IMG/VR virus record: IMGVR_UViG_3300033141_005408
Coordinates: 1-42,402 of that record
Length of the DNA stretch: 42,402 bases
Direction: 5' to 3' (one strand)
Source of the DNA: a virus
The position numbers and the translations under genes are program-made. The stretch's first letter is position 1. Each line of letters opens with the position of its first letter. Shown here one piece after another: positions 1-9,583 of this stretch. The notes under the pieces were generated by a model. That model was not told the origin of the DNA, did not search any database, and saw only the letters and a list, made by a program, of their open reading frames with translations.

Positions 1-99
1 GGGATCAGGGTAACTGGACATGGCCTTTCAGGCCAGTCCTACGCTGGTGGAGATGATGTAAGACTAAAGCTTGCTTTTGCAAGCAATGCTGTCGTCTGA
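1..99 (+). CDS. C-terminal end of an upstream gene (partial), possibly a tail structural protein
   Basis: Frame 1 is open from the first base to TGA at 97-99, giving 32 residues that end in LKLAFASNAVV. The start lies outside the window. Codons are more often C-ended (ATC, TAC, TCC, AGC, GTC) than in the neighbouring AT-rich genes. That would fit a highly expressed virion protein, and phage tail-tube genes often sit just before the tail assembly chaperones. The family is inferred from position only; the peptide itself is not recognisable. The stretch also contains two short inverted repeats, TGGCCT/AGGCCA at 21-35 and GCTTGC/GCAAGC at 69-84. A structured non-coding segment is therefore an alternative. 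Confidence 0.42.
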   Translation, partial: GIRVTGHGLSGQSYAGGDDVRLKLAFASNAVV

Positions 100-108
100 G
101 AAACTAGA

Positions 109-139
109 AGCTCCTTAGCTTGCTACGGAGTAGTTCACT
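109..139 (-). repeat. REP-like hairpin element, copy 1
   Basis: Read on the minus strand this begins AGTGAACTAC, continues CTCCG in a left arm and AGCAAGCTA as loop, then has a degenerate right arm. About 26 of the first 29 bases match the second copy at 32239-32269, which lies in the opposite orientation. The element lies between the stop at 97-99 and the ribosome site of the next gene, a position suitable for a transcription or mRNA-processing signal. The right arm is mutated relative to the left, so this copy pairs less well than the other. Confidence 0.6.
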
Positions 140-196
140 AATACTTTGTATTTTCGTAATACCAATTTAATTATCGATCATTGTAAGGAGATGTTT

Positions 197-637
197 ATGG
201 ACAAAGTATTGGAAGATTTAAAAAAACTTAAAAATGTTTATTATGAAACAGAAGAATGTAAAATGGGAGATGAATTAACCGCTACGTTACGACTTTTAAC
301 TTCTGAAGAAGAAACAGATACCCATGCTTATTCCTCAAAGTATGAACAAGGTATCGCATATCTTTACTCTGTGAAAAGAGAAACTTTAGCTAGAGCAATA
401 GTTGAGTTAAATGGTAATAAAATTCCTGAATTTTTAAATGATGAGAAAGATGCAAAAATTCAAAGACATATCTGGTTACGAGAGAATGTTCTTAAAGGAT
501 GGAGTCAAGTATTAATAGACGAGATGTGGCAAAAATATGCAAATCTTTTAGTAAGAATGGAACAAAAAATAGGAGCATCCATTCAAAAAGAAGATAATGT
601 AACCAAAGAGTCAAACCATGGGAAAAAACAGGTATAA
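197..637 (+). CDS. Putative tail assembly chaperone (G-like), first of an overlapping pair
   Basis: A 146-residue acidic, helical protein. The ATG at 197 is chosen because AAGGAG (185-190) lies six bases before it; an in-frame ATG at 146 has no such site. The central segment around KRETLARAIVELNG resembles the K-x-x-TLA-x-AI-x-x-ING core seen in phage tail assembly chaperones that hold the tape measure during tail assembly. Genomic position supports this: it is the first of two overlapping genes directly before the tape-measure gene, as in the lambda G/GT or Mu-like arrangement. The reading frame ends HGKKQV over a GGGAAAAAAC run that lies inside the start of the next gene, so a ribosomal shift there is conceivable. 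The assignment rests on synteny plus weak motif similarity. Confidence 0.6.
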   Translation: MDKVLEDLKKLKNVYYETEECKMGDELTATLRLLTSEEETDTHAYSSKYEQGIAYLYSVKRETLARAIVELNGNKIPEFLNDEKDAKIQRHIWLRENVLKGWSQVLIDEMWQKYANLLVRMEQKIGASIQKEDNVTKESNHGKKQV

Positions 638-1817
638 GGATTTAGAAGATCTTCTATACATTGGATTTCTTCCATATCAAACTAAAATCGGGAATGTAGA
701 TTTTGTATTTAAGTCAGTAAGTGATTCTGAGTATAGAAAAGTAAAATTAATGAGTGGAATAAAAGAAGATATTAAATATACTTCTAAATTTCATTATAAT
801 TATCTATATCATTCTATATACATGATAAATGGAATTAGTGTTATAGAAAAAAGAGAACAAGCTTATACTGACTTAATAAGCATCTTTAAAGGTTATCCTT
901 CTTTTTTATTAAAAAGTATTTTTAATATTCTTGATGATTTAACCTCCCGATTAGATAAATGTGTAAAATTAGTAGAACCTTATTCCTATGAGAGTGAATC
1001 ACGATATGCTTGGATAAGTAAAAATAGAATTGTTTTAAATAGTTATTTACAAACAGGTATCAGAGGTACCGAAGAATTAGGCTTAAATCAATTTCAAAAA
1101 TATTGGACAGCTCTCAATTTAAGAGATGACACTGCTGATTCATTTAATGAAAAATATAGTATAGCAAAGTTTATTGCATCTTTTACCGATCCAAAATCTA
1201 TTAAAAAAATTGACGCTTCTGATAAAGCTAAAAAAGAGGAAGAAGAAAAAAGAAAAGAAAGAATAAAAGCAATGGGCACCGAAGAAGAAAAATTAAGATA
1301 TTTTGACCCAACTTCAACCAAAGATGGAATTATATCAGAATTGGAAAAACAGATGAGAGGGGAAAAAGATGGGCATGACAAAGCAATAGAATCTCATGAA
1401 AGAAGACTACGCACGAATATGTTGGCCCAGATGCAAGAACTTAAAAAAATGAAAGATACCCGAAGTAATGACATAGATCTGTTAGATGAAGCTAGGCCTA
1501 TAAGTAAAGAAGAAATGATGGAAAGGATTAACAAAACAAAGAAAACTCCTAAAATGTATACAAAAGCAACGGATTCTCAAGATAGCAAATATATGGAAAT
1601 GTCTAACATACAAACCAAAGATATCTTAGAAGATTCTGGACTAACTAAAGAAGGGTATAACACGCTAATAAAAGATCAGATGTTTAGTTCTTTACATAAA
1701 GAAATAGACGAGGATACCACGTCTAATTATTTAACAGAACAAAAAAAGTTAGCTTCGAGTATAGGCTTGAATGACAAAGAATCCAACTTTGATTTTCCAA
1801 ATTTAAGGAATAGATAA
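618..1817 (+). CDS. Putative second tail assembly chaperone / tape-measure chaperone (T-like)
   Basis: A 399-residue protein overlapping the previous gene by 20 bases and touching the tape-measure gene (TAATG). The N-terminal half is compact, with the segment LGLNQFQKYWTALNLRDD near residue 155. This resembles the W-x-x-LN-x-x-ED segments of tail chaperone C-terminal partners. The second half (about 195-320) is very rich in Lys and Glu and predicted helical. A weak purine-rich site (AAAGAG) precedes the ATG at 618. Alternatively it could be reached by a +1/-2 shift from the upstream frame, giving a G-GT type fusion. The role is inferred from location before the tape measure; it could also be another tail initiator protein. 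Confidence 0.5.
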   Translation: MGKNRYKDLEDLLYIGFLPYQTKIGNVDFVFKSVSDSEYRKVKLMSGIKEDIKYTSKFHYNYLYHSIYMINGISVIEKREQAYTDLISIFKGYPSFLLKSIFNILDDLTSRLDKCVKLVEPYSYESESRYAWISKNRIVLNSYLQTGIRGTEELGLNQFQKYWTALNLRDDTADSFNEKYSIAKFIASFTDPKSIKKIDASDKAKKEEEEKRKERIKAMGTEEEKLRYFDPTSTKDGIISELEKQMRGEKDGHDKAIESHERRLRTNMLAQMQELKKMKDTRSNDIDLLDEARPISKEEMMERINKTKKTPKMYTKATDSQDSKYMEMSNIQTKDILEDSGLTKEGYNTLIKDQMFSSLHKEIDEDTTSNYLTEQKKLASSIGLNDKESNFDFPNLRNR

Positions 1818-4800
1818 TGGCCAATAATAAATTAAAAGAAACAGAAAGTTTAACGAAAGCAGTAGAAAAATTAAATAAAACTTTAAGTAATACTGACAGA
1901 GTTAATAATAAAATTTTCAATAATTATGAAAAAAAGATAAAAAAGTCTACTAGACACACAGATAGCCTCACAGAATCTTTTAAAACATTTAGAAAAGTTA
2001 TGGAAGGAACATCAACTAAGGGTTTAGCTACCTCACTGGATGAGTTACCTAAATATATTAAAGGTGTAACGAAAATGACTTCATCATTTTCTAGCTACAC
2101 AAAAGAAGTTGGTAAAACAAAAGACATGTTTAATACTATGGGAATTTCTTTTAATAAAACTATGAAAGATTTAGAAAATAGATCTTCTAGTGTTTCTAAA
2201 TCAATGAATATGCTTGTTTCTAGAGCAAATAAGCTAGCATCTGCTAAGGATGCACTTTTAGCTGTTCCTAAGCAACTAAAAGAAATTCAGGATTCCATGA
2301 AAAAAACTCCCGAGATTAAACTGGGTTCTATGAAAAAGCTCACATCAATGGTAGAAGGTTTGAAGACAAAAGTGTCTGCGGTTGATTTCAAAGATATTCA
2401 AGGAAAAATTGAGAAAATAGGAAAAGGTGATGGAGCTGAAGGTTTAGTTAAAAATATACAAGAAAAATTAAGTAAACTTAAAGTGGAGCCACTTATTATA
2501 GGAGGAGAAGCCGCAGCTAAAAAAGCAGTTTCTAATGTTAGTGCCGAATTAAATAAGTTAAGTGACCTATCTCCTGGAGATGAGTTAATCAATACTTTTT
2601 TAGGAAATTTACAAGAACTCAGTAAAGACGATACTTTTTCAAAGATCACTGGAAAATATAAAGAAGATATAAATTCATTTGAAAAACTATTGGCCAAACC
2701 AGGAGTCACTTACGCGGAAGTAACAGACAGTATGGTTAAACTTAATGACAAATTATCAGAATCTATGTCATCTTATTTTGATAATTTTGATAAAAAAGCA
2801 TCTTTTTTTGAAAAAAAAATGATTGATTTAAAAAAACATCAAGAAGAATTATCAGATAAATTTAGAGAAGGTTACAAGCTTACTTTTTTCACAGATGAGG
2901 CAATTTCTCAATTTCAAGGTGCTCTAACTCAAATGGCATCAGAAGCTTATTCTTTACAAGCCAACAATATTATTCCTGATGAACAAATAATTAAAAGCAA
3001 AGAAATGTTGGCAGGTTTAAGAAAGTTAACAGAATTAAATGAAGAAAATGCAAAAATACAGAGCGAAATAGCTGCTGATGAATCAGATCGAAAGGATACT
3101 CTTGAGAATCTTTTAAAAGATCAAAGAAAAAATGAAAAAGCTATTAAATCGCAAGTTAAACATATGAAAAATCTTGAAAAATTATCTTTTGATTATGCGA
3201 AACATGTTGGAGATGCCGCAGAATCAGGTTTAGGCCAAAAAAAAGCAGATGAGTTAAGTAACAAACTATTTGGACTTAGTGGAACTTTAAAAAGACTAGG
3301 CACAGATATGGGTCCTGACAGTAAAATTGGAAAAGGTTTAGCTGGTTTAGGAAAATCGGCTGGAAGATTCGGAGTAAAATTAAGAGCACTTTCATTCCCA
3401 ATAGCTGTTATAACTGCTGCTATATCCTTAGGAAAAGTTTTACTTAATCTAGAATCAAAGTATGCATCCTTAAGCCAAGAAGCGGTTTCAACAGGTGCTC
3501 TGATGGGAAAATCATCCGCTGAAGTTGGAGCAAGCATTGATGCTTTAAATATTAAAGCAACTAATTTAGCAGGATTGTATGCGGCGGCCAGTGGAAAAAG
3601 AGAATTTGCTCTTTCAAGAAAAGAAATAATGGGTGTTGTTAGTTCTTTAGATGAAGCAGGTTTAGCTGCTAGAAATATAGAAAAACAAATGAAAGGAGTA
3701 AAAACAACCGCAGCCGCAGCAGGAAATGAATTTTTAGGAGCAGCCAACATAGTAACTATATTTTCACACAATTTAGGCATAAGTAAAGGAGCTGTTGCAA
3801 ACTTAATGGGTGAAATGGCATATGAATTTAACTCTACTATGGGATCTTTAAAAGATTCTTTTAGAGATATCACGGCTTCTGTAAAAGAATCAGGAATGTC
3901 TACCAATAGATTTTTAGCTACTGTTCAAACGGCTACTGCAGGTTTAAGCTTTTATGAGGATCAAGTAAAGTCTACTGCACAAATGGTGGCCCATTTGGGT
4001 AAAAATACAAATTTAACTGGTGCAGATATAAGTAAAGTTGCTAAAACCGTTTCTGAGTTTGCAAATGATACTGATAAGGCAATAAAAGCTTTTGCTATGG
4101 TAAAAGCTGATCCTAATGCTCTTAAAGATATGGCGAGTATGGCCAAAGATTCAATTGAAGCAATTACGGTTAAAATGTCTAAAACTACGGATCCAAAGGA
4201 ACTAGCTAATTTAAAAGCTCAAAAAGAAAACACGGTCCTTATGCAAAAAGCTTTAGAAACAGGAGAGATCGGAGAAGCAGGTACTTTGATGAAGTATATG
4301 GGTGCCGATCTTCAAGCTAGCCTTTTAGGAGGGGTAGATCAATTTGTCACTAAAGCTACAGAGGGTATGGGGAAAATGGAACAAGAAAAAATGGCAGAAA
4401 GAGCAGGCATCGGAGAAATGAGAAAATTGGCAACTGCTAGAGGTATGTCCTTAGAGAAATATTTAAAAGAAATTAGCAAAACAACAGGAGATTCTACAGA
4501 ACAAGATAACAAAGCTTTTAACATAGATAAGAAAGTAGGTGATTCTCGAAATAAACTTATAGAAAGTATCCAAACCAGACTTACCTTAGGATTTGGTGCA
4601 GTGGTTCCAATTTTATTAGGAATTCTTGCAGCAGTAAGTGGTGGCGCATTAATGAGTGGTTTTTCTAAATTTTTTAAAGGAGGAGGACCAGGTGGAGGAA
4701 AAGGTTCTGAAACGATATTAGGTAAAGCTAAAGGTCTCTTTTCAAAAGGAACACCAGGTTTAATAGATGCCGCGGGTACGTCTTTAAAAAAACCAGGTAT

Positions 4801-5440
4801 GATAGGACAAGCTCTTGGCAAAACAAAAGAAATGGCGGGTGCTGCAACTGGTTTTATCTCAAAAAAAGCTGCTCCAGCAATGGGAGTATTAGGTAAAGCT
4901 GGGGGAGCATTAAAGGGCGCAGGGAAATTGTTAAAGTTAGGAAGAGCCATACCAATACTAGGTACCTTAGTTGGAGCAGGATTTGTAGCAAATGATATTA
5001 TGGGGATAATGAAAAAAATGATAACAGGAGAAGGAGTAACCTCCGGAGATGTGGCTAAATTAGGCATGAATGCACTGTCTATGGTACCCGTCGTTGGAAT
5101 ACCTGCTATTGGAGCAGATATTGCCATGGAAGCAACGGGTGGATATGATGCTTTATCAAAAGCAACCGCAGGAATAGGTAAACCTAAACTAAATGCTTCA
5201 AATACTATTGACCCTTCTGGAATCACAGGAAGGGAAATACCTAAACCAGGAGATAGACTGGTTGGAAATGCTGGGATAGTAAATAATCTTACTAAAAGAC
5301 AAAGCACCACATTAGCTTCAACATCTTCTACCAAAAATATTAATAACACTAATAATTTTCATATTAACGGTGATAATCCTGGAGAAATGAAAAAAATTAT
5401 TTTGGATACACTTATACAATATGAAAGACAAACTAGTTAA
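1817..5440 (+). CDS. Tail tape-measure protein
   Basis: A 1207-residue protein that sets tail length and is threaded through the tube before DNA. The first ~480 residues are long Lys/Glu/Ser-rich helices with coiled-coil character. A hydrophobic stretch lies near 525-545 (FPIAVITAAISLGKVLL) and a second near 925-948 (VVPILLGILAAVSGGALM). Gly/Ala-rich hydrophobic segments follow at about 1048-1105. The C-terminus ends NNFHINGDNPGEMKKIILDT, a short Asn-rich beta plus helix tail seen in many tape-measure proteins. No peptidase or lysozyme motif was recognised. The start ATG overlaps the stop of the upstream gene, and AAGGAA lies before it. Large open frames on the opposite strand here are shadows of the biased composition. 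Confidence 0.88.
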   Translation: MANNKLKETESLTKAVEKLNKTLSNTDRVNNKIFNNYEKKIKKSTRHTDSLTESFKTFRKVMEGTSTKGLATSLDELPKYIKGVTKMTSSFSSYTKEVGKTKDMFNTMGISFNKTMKDLENRSSSVSKSMNMLVSRANKLASAKDALLAVPKQLKEIQDSMKKTPEIKLGSMKKLTSMVEGLKTKVSAVDFKDIQGKIEKIGKGDGAEGLVKNIQEKLSKLKVEPLIIGGEAAAKKAVSNVSAELNKLSDLSPGDELINTFLGNLQELSKDDTFSKITGKYKEDINSFEKLLAKPGVTYAEVTDSMVKLNDKLSESMSSYFDNFDKKASFFEKKMIDLKKHQEELSDKFREGYKLTFFTDEAISQFQGALTQMASEAYSLQANNIIPDEQIIKSKEMLAGLRKLTELNEENAKIQSEIAADESDRKDTLENLLKDQRKNEKAIKSQVKHMKNLEKLSFDYAKHVGDAAESGLGQKKADELSNKLFGLSGTLKRLGTDMGPDSKIGKGLAGLGKSAGRFGVKLRALSFPIAVITAAISLGKVLLNLESKYASLSQEAVSTGALMGKSSAEVGASIDALNIKATNLAGLYAAASGKREFALSRKEIMGVVSSLDEAGLAARNIEKQMKGVKTTAAAAGNEFLGAANIVTIFSHNLGISKGAVANLMGEMAYEFNSTMGSLKDSFRDITASVKESGMSTNRFLATVQTATAGLSFYEDQVKSTAQMVAHLGKNTNLTGADISKVAKTVSEFANDTDKAIKAFAMVKADPNALKDMASMAKDSIEAITVKMSKTTDPKELANLKAQKENTVLMQKALETGEIGEAGTLMKYMGADLQASLLGGVDQFVTKATEGMGKMEQEKMAERAGIGEMRKLATARGMSLEKYLKEISKTTGDSTEQDNKAFNIDKKVGDSRNKLIESIQTRLTLGFGAVVPILLGILAAVSGGALMSGFSKFFKGGGPGGGKGSETILGKAKGLFSKGTPGLIDAAGTSLKKPGMIGQALGKTKEMAGAATGFISKKAAPAMGVLGKAGGALKGAGKLLKLGRAIPILGTLVGAGFVANDIMGIMKKMITGEGVTSGDVAKLGMNALSMVPVVGIPAIGADIAMEATGGYDALSKATAGIGKPKLNASNTIDPSGITGREIPKPGDRLVGNAGIVNNLTKRQSTTLASTSSTKNINNTNNFHINGDNPGEMKKIILDTLIQYERQTS

Positions 5441-5451
5441 GAGAAATAAAA

Positions 5452-5973
5452 ATGACTACTTCTAAAAATATTCCCGTAGCACCTAAATATGAAACAAGAA
5501 GATTAGCTATAAATGTTATAGAAGATTTCTATGATCCTGTGGTAATTCTCCCACCTCTGTACTTTCATATTAATCCTCAAAATTTTCAAATTAATTATGC
5601 AAAAAAGATACACAGATACCAAACATTTAATGCTTATGTAGAAGAGCACTGGGGAGAAGAATTGGATAATATCTCTTGCAATGGTTCTACAGGAGCGTTT
5701 ATATCAGAAGACTTTGGATTAGACACTATTACTAGAACAAGAACAAATCCTTATTTTAAATTTAAGGATATTTTAGATGTTTATAGAAATAATGGAAATG
5801 TTTATAATGATAGGGGACAAGTTTTAAGAAAAGGTAAAATTGTAATATTTTTTGATCCAGGAACTTATTTTGGATATTTTGAAAATTTCAGCTATACTGA
5901 AAGTGCTGAAAGTCCTTTTAAATTTATTTTTAATTTTTCTTTTAAAGTTCAAAAATCGTATTCGGGGATATAA
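5452..5973 (+). CDS. Tail tube-adaptor / baseplate protein (CIS tube or gp53/LysM-adaptor-like), short paralogue
   Basis: A 173-residue protein following the tape measure. Key segments are FHINPQNFQINYAKK (near 43-57), EEHWGEELDNISCNGSTGAF (near 64-83), a central helix FKDILDVYRNNG, and a final pattern FDPGTYFGYFENFSYTES then a beta strand. The I/F-NP-x-x opening followed by an E-x-WGEE-I-x-C-x-G segment resembles the adaptor layer between tail tube and hub in contractile systems (CIS tube / Afp7-like or T4 gp53-like). It aligns clearly with the next protein. The stop codon overlaps the next ATG by one base, so the two are probably translated together. The exact layer cannot be assigned from sequence alone. 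Confidence 0.6.
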   Translation: MTTSKNIPVAPKYETRRLAINVIEDFYDPVVILPPLYFHINPQNFQINYAKKIHRYQTFNAYVEEHWGEELDNISCNGSTGAFISEDFGLDTITRTRTNPYFKFKDILDVYRNNGNVYNDRGQVLRKGKIVIFFDPGTYFGYFENFSYTESAESPFKFIFNFSFKVQKSYSGI

Positions 5974-7172
5974 TGACTGTCAATCCTAACATGAAAAACA
6001 TTACTTTTCCATCAGAACATCAATATGTAATAATTGATACTTCTACTAATTTACCTAAGCAGACAGACGTTAATAAAATAAAACACATCCCAATGTCTTT
6101 TCGAATAGATTATTCCAGAGTTGGCCTAGCTTCTAAAAATCCGCCAACTTTAACATTATTAATAAATCCGAATAATATGACTTTAAATTTTACTAAAAAA
6201 ATAAATCCTAGTTTTGCAAGAGACGGTTACATTATTGAAGAGTGGGGAGAAGAACAAGATGTTATTCAATGTAGCGGAAAAATAGGAGGATACTTTATTA
6301 CCGAATCTTCAGGAATAAAAGGCCAAGAAAATCTCACAGGTTTAAATAGATATTCAAGAAGTAAATCATTATCTTTTAAAAATATATACAAACTTTTATA
6401 TATTTTTAGAAATAACGGTGTTATCTTTCAAAACTCAGAAAGAGGAGAAGATGATAATAGATTAATTCAATCTTCAGGATATCCAAAGATAGATAAAAGA
6501 ATACCCAGAGTATTAGAAAATGTTAAAAATAGAATTGATAGAGTGGGCGATGTTTATCTTCAGTATGATTTAACAACATACTTGGGATCTTTTGATACTT
6601 TTTCTATGACAGAAGATGCAAACTCTCCATATACTCTTGAATATAGCTTTCAGTTCACGGTACAACAGACAATTTCAAAAGATTATAGAGATATAAATTA
6701 TTATTATCAAACTGCTTTTGAAAATTCGGATCTAACAAAACACAAGAAAAAAATAAAAACAGTAATAAAAAATGTGATTAACACACAAAAAACAGCAAGA
6801 GCACAAGAATTCGCCACCACTACAGAAAAAATAAATGTAAGGGTAGACACACCCGTGGCCTATCCCAATAGAGCATCACTAGTGAGTCCCAATCAATTAG
6901 CTTTAGCGGGTAAATACCTTTTGCAACGCAATAGTGTTGGACCAATCACTACTCAGGATAAACTTGAATTACAAGATTCTTTTAGAATAATTGATTACCA
7001 CACTCAACAAAATCAAGAAAGATTAGCTAGAAATGCTGTAGAAAAATTAAATTATAGAGTATATCAATTAATTAAAAAATCTAATCCAGCAGTATCTAAT
7101 ACAAGTGCTTCTAGAAAAGCAAATAATTTAACAACACAAATGCTAAAGGATATGCCCAAACCAAAAATCTGA
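5973..7172 (+). CDS. Tail tube-adaptor / baseplate protein, long paralogue with C-terminal extension
   Basis: A 399-residue paralogue of the preceding protein. Matching landmarks are LLINPNNMTLNFTKK, IIEEWGEEQDVIQCSGKIGG, a helix FKNIYKLLYIFRNNG, and YDLTTYLGSFDTFSMTEDANSPY followed by a beta strand. About 60 extra residues sit between helix and final beta segment. A C-terminal extension of about 140 mostly helical, basic residues follows the shared domain. The duplication suggests two concentric or stacked adaptor rings between tail tube and hub, or a LysM-like hub partner. The first base of the ATG is the last base of the upstream stop. There is then a 51-base gap to the hub gene. Confidence 0.58.
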   Translation: MTVNPNMKNITFPSEHQYVIIDTSTNLPKQTDVNKIKHIPMSFRIDYSRVGLASKNPPTLTLLINPNNMTLNFTKKINPSFARDGYIIEEWGEEQDVIQCSGKIGGYFITESSGIKGQENLTGLNRYSRSKSLSFKNIYKLLYIFRNNGVIFQNSERGEDDNRLIQSSGYPKIDKRIPRVLENVKNRIDRVGDVYLQYDLTTYLGSFDTFSMTEDANSPYTLEYSFQFTVQQTISKDYRDINYYYQTAFENSDLTKHKKKIKTVIKNVINTQKTARAQEFATTTEKINVRVDTPVAYPNRASLVSPNQLALAGKYLLQRNSVGPITTQDKLELQDSFRIIDYHTQQNQERLARNAVEKLNYRVYQLIKKSNPAVSNTSASRKANNLTTQMLKDMPKPKI

Positions 7173-7223
7173 AATAGAAAAAGTTATATCAGGGATAAAA
7201 AACTAGTAAAGGTAAAAAAGTTA

Positions 7224-9572
7224 ATGAGTTACTTAGGAACATACAAACAAAAAAAAGTTATAAAATTAGCTCCAGATGCAGTTATTCGCATCAATGGAAG
7301 GATGACTGTAGAGTTGTGCCCTATTTGTAAAACTAGAATAGATTTATCAAAGTATGCCACCAACATCTCAACCAGTTTAGCAAATAATACCACTGTTGGG
7401 AATGCACAGTTTAATATAGCGATGCCTCGACACGGGGATAACGGTATTTACATGGTTCGTGGAGGAAAAGTTCATGGTATAAACTTAATGGACGAAATTG
7501 AAGTATTTATGAAAGCTAGATTTTTAAATAAAGATAACACTTATAAATATTATAAAGTTTTTTGGGGAATGATAACTAATATTGGAGAATCATATAATTC
7601 AGGAGTACAGGGTATCTCCGTGAGTTGTGAATCTATGTTAAAATGGCTTCAGTTAATGAAAACAAATGAACATCCTTCAATAATGGCACTTGCCGACACA
7701 AAAGAAAGATTAGACTTAAAAACATTATTTTGGTCAGGCAAATCTTATGCAAATAAGAATCCATATCAAATAATTTATTCCCTAGTGAATATAACCATGC
7801 TCAATATGGTGATACCTTCTACGCTAGATACCGAAAAGTTAACCATTGATGTGGGAAATAAAAAAATATCAAAAAAAATATCTGTTGGAAAAGGATCTTT
7901 CCCTGCAGCAAAAGATATACAATTATTAGAACAATGGAAATCCAAATTTGCAAGCATAAAAGCTTCTCTTAAAATGTTTGGTACTACTGAAGAATCCTTT
8001 ATAGTTATTAAGGATAGTAATCAGTCTGAAAAAAAAGCTAGCTCAAGTATGGGATTAGCTGCTGGAGCTACTAAAAACACTCCTATACAAATTAACTATA
8101 ATTCTAGAGCATTAATGGATTTTAGACCTTTTATTAGACCTGATGAAAAATCGGAAATAGATCTAGTCAGTAATAGTTACAAAAATAATTTAGAAATAGC
8201 TAGTGAAGTTAGAGTATATACTGGATTTGAATTTTATCTTGATACTACAGGAGATATAATATTTAAACCTCCTTTTTGGAATCTAGATACTAGTGAAAAT
8301 GAAATCTTCAAAATAAAAGATGAAGATATACTGAGTTGGGATTTTAAAGATTCCGAAGAAAGTGTTATCACAAGATTAGAAGTAACCGGATCTCATCTTC
8401 AAGAAGTAAACATTGACTCTTTACTAGTTCCAAGAGGAATATTCACTAATTATAATCTAGCTAGACATTTTGGTATGAGAACCGAACAATTATCCATGAA
8501 ATATTTCACTACTCCTAATATGTGCTACTATCATGCTATTAGTGAAATGGATAGAATTAATGCAAACAAGTATAAGGGATCTATAACTATTATAGGAAGA
8601 CCTGAAATTAGATTAGGATATCCAGTGTATATCGAAAGTCGCGATATTTTCGGTTACATAGAGAATGTAGATCACAACTTTACTTTTGGAGGACCTTTTA
8701 CAACATCTTTACAATTATCCGCAATTCGAAAAAAATATCTAGGACAAGACCCAATGTCAGATGGGCATCATAAAGCAGATATTGGAGAATCTTATCGTGC
8801 TCACCACTATCAAGGAGACCCCGCAATTCTTCTTTATAGAGAAGACGATTCTACCTTTTTTATAGATAAAATTCGTAAGAATTATCCAGAAGATGCTGCT
8901 AGATTTGAAGAAGCTTGCCAAAACAAAGCAACTGAACAGTCCAAATTAGCTGCAAACGATATCACTGTTAAACGTGGAGGAACTCTAAAAACCAATCGAG
9001 CAGGAATATATGAAGAAGTTAAATTAAGTCATCCTAAAGCTCAAGAGATGATGGCAAAATTAGATTTAGCTAAATCTACAAATAATCGAGAAACTTATTT
9101 AGATTTTTTAGAACAAGCTATACCTGTATCCGACGAAGATGGTTATGAACTTATAGGTATTTATGAAAATGGAAGATCACTATATTTAGATTCAAATGGA
9201 ATTATAAAAAAGAAAGGAAGTAGTTTTTCTCAAATATTAAAAGATAGAGTAGATAAACTAACCAAAAAAAATAATACCTTGATTGATCCCACTATTACTC
9301 AAGTAAGGATTAAATCTGATACTTCAAGTAATAGTTTTCTCAAAGATGAAGATACCCTTGACGTGCAGAATAACACTGCAAATGGAGTTAGAGATTATTT
9401 TAAAGATAAAGCTATGTCTTTAAAAGAGTTAAGACCTGAAAATGATACTGCTTCCACTCGAGGATGTTCCTGTATGACATCTGATTTAATAGGAATTTCC
9501 ACTAGAGATAGATTAAACGTAGGTAAAAAACAGAAAATTATTAGCAAAGCAAATAAAGCTAATAGGAAATAA
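7224..9572 (+). CDS. Tail hub protein (gp27/gpD-like baseplate hub)
   Basis: A 782-residue protein directly upstream of the spike gene, the usual place of the hub that docks the spike on the tube. The N-terminus has a CPIC pair (C32, C35), then a beta-rich domain. Segments such as GRPEIRLGYPVYIESRDIFG followed by VDHNFTFGGPFTTSLQLSAIRKKY (near 450-510) match the pattern of the second barrel of gp27/gpD hubs (I-x-G-x-P-x-l-x-x-G, then H-x-x-x-x-G-x-x-x-T-x-L). A long hydrophilic C-terminal part of about 270 residues follows, with a CxC near 748-750. The start is preceded by AAAGG. The hub role is well supported by order and pattern; the function of the C-terminal extension is unknown. Confidence 0.72.
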   Translation: MSYLGTYKQKKVIKLAPDAVIRINGRMTVELCPICKTRIDLSKYATNISTSLANNTTVGNAQFNIAMPRHGDNGIYMVRGGKVHGINLMDEIEVFMKARFLNKDNTYKYYKVFWGMITNIGESYNSGVQGISVSCESMLKWLQLMKTNEHPSIMALADTKERLDLKTLFWSGKSYANKNPYQIIYSLVNITMLNMVIPSTLDTEKLTIDVGNKKISKKISVGKGSFPAAKDIQLLEQWKSKFASIKASLKMFGTTEESFIVIKDSNQSEKKASSSMGLAAGATKNTPIQINYNSRALMDFRPFIRPDEKSEIDLVSNSYKNNLEIASEVRVYTGFEFYLDTTGDIIFKPPFWNLDTSENEIFKIKDEDILSWDFKDSEESVITRLEVTGSHLQEVNIDSLLVPRGIFTNYNLARHFGMRTEQLSMKYFTTPNMCYYHAISEMDRINANKYKGSITIIGRPEIRLGYPVYIESRDIFGYIENVDHNFTFGGPFTTSLQLSAIRKKYLGQDPMSDGHHKADIGESYRAHHYQGDPAILLYREDDSTFFIDKIRKNYPEDAARFEEACQNKATEQSKLAANDITVKRGGTLKTNRAGIYEEVKLSHPKAQEMMAKLDLAKSTNNRETYLDFLEQAIPVSDEDGYELIGIYENGRSLYLDSNGIIKKKGSSFSQILKDRVDKLTKKNNTLIDPTITQVRIKSDTSSNSFLKDEDTLDVQNNTANGVRDYFKDKAMSLKELRPENDTASTRGCSCMTSDLIGISTRDRLNVGKKQKIISKANKANRK

Positions 9573-9583
9573 TGGAGAACTAA

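Noticed and set aside
3193-5349. Long minus-strand open frames opposite the tape-measure gene (3193-3906 and 4339-5349)
   Set aside because: They are antisense to a clear tape-measure gene, have proline/alanine/phenylalanine-rich composition expected from the complement of Gly/Lys/Ala codons, and lack ribosome sites and motifs.
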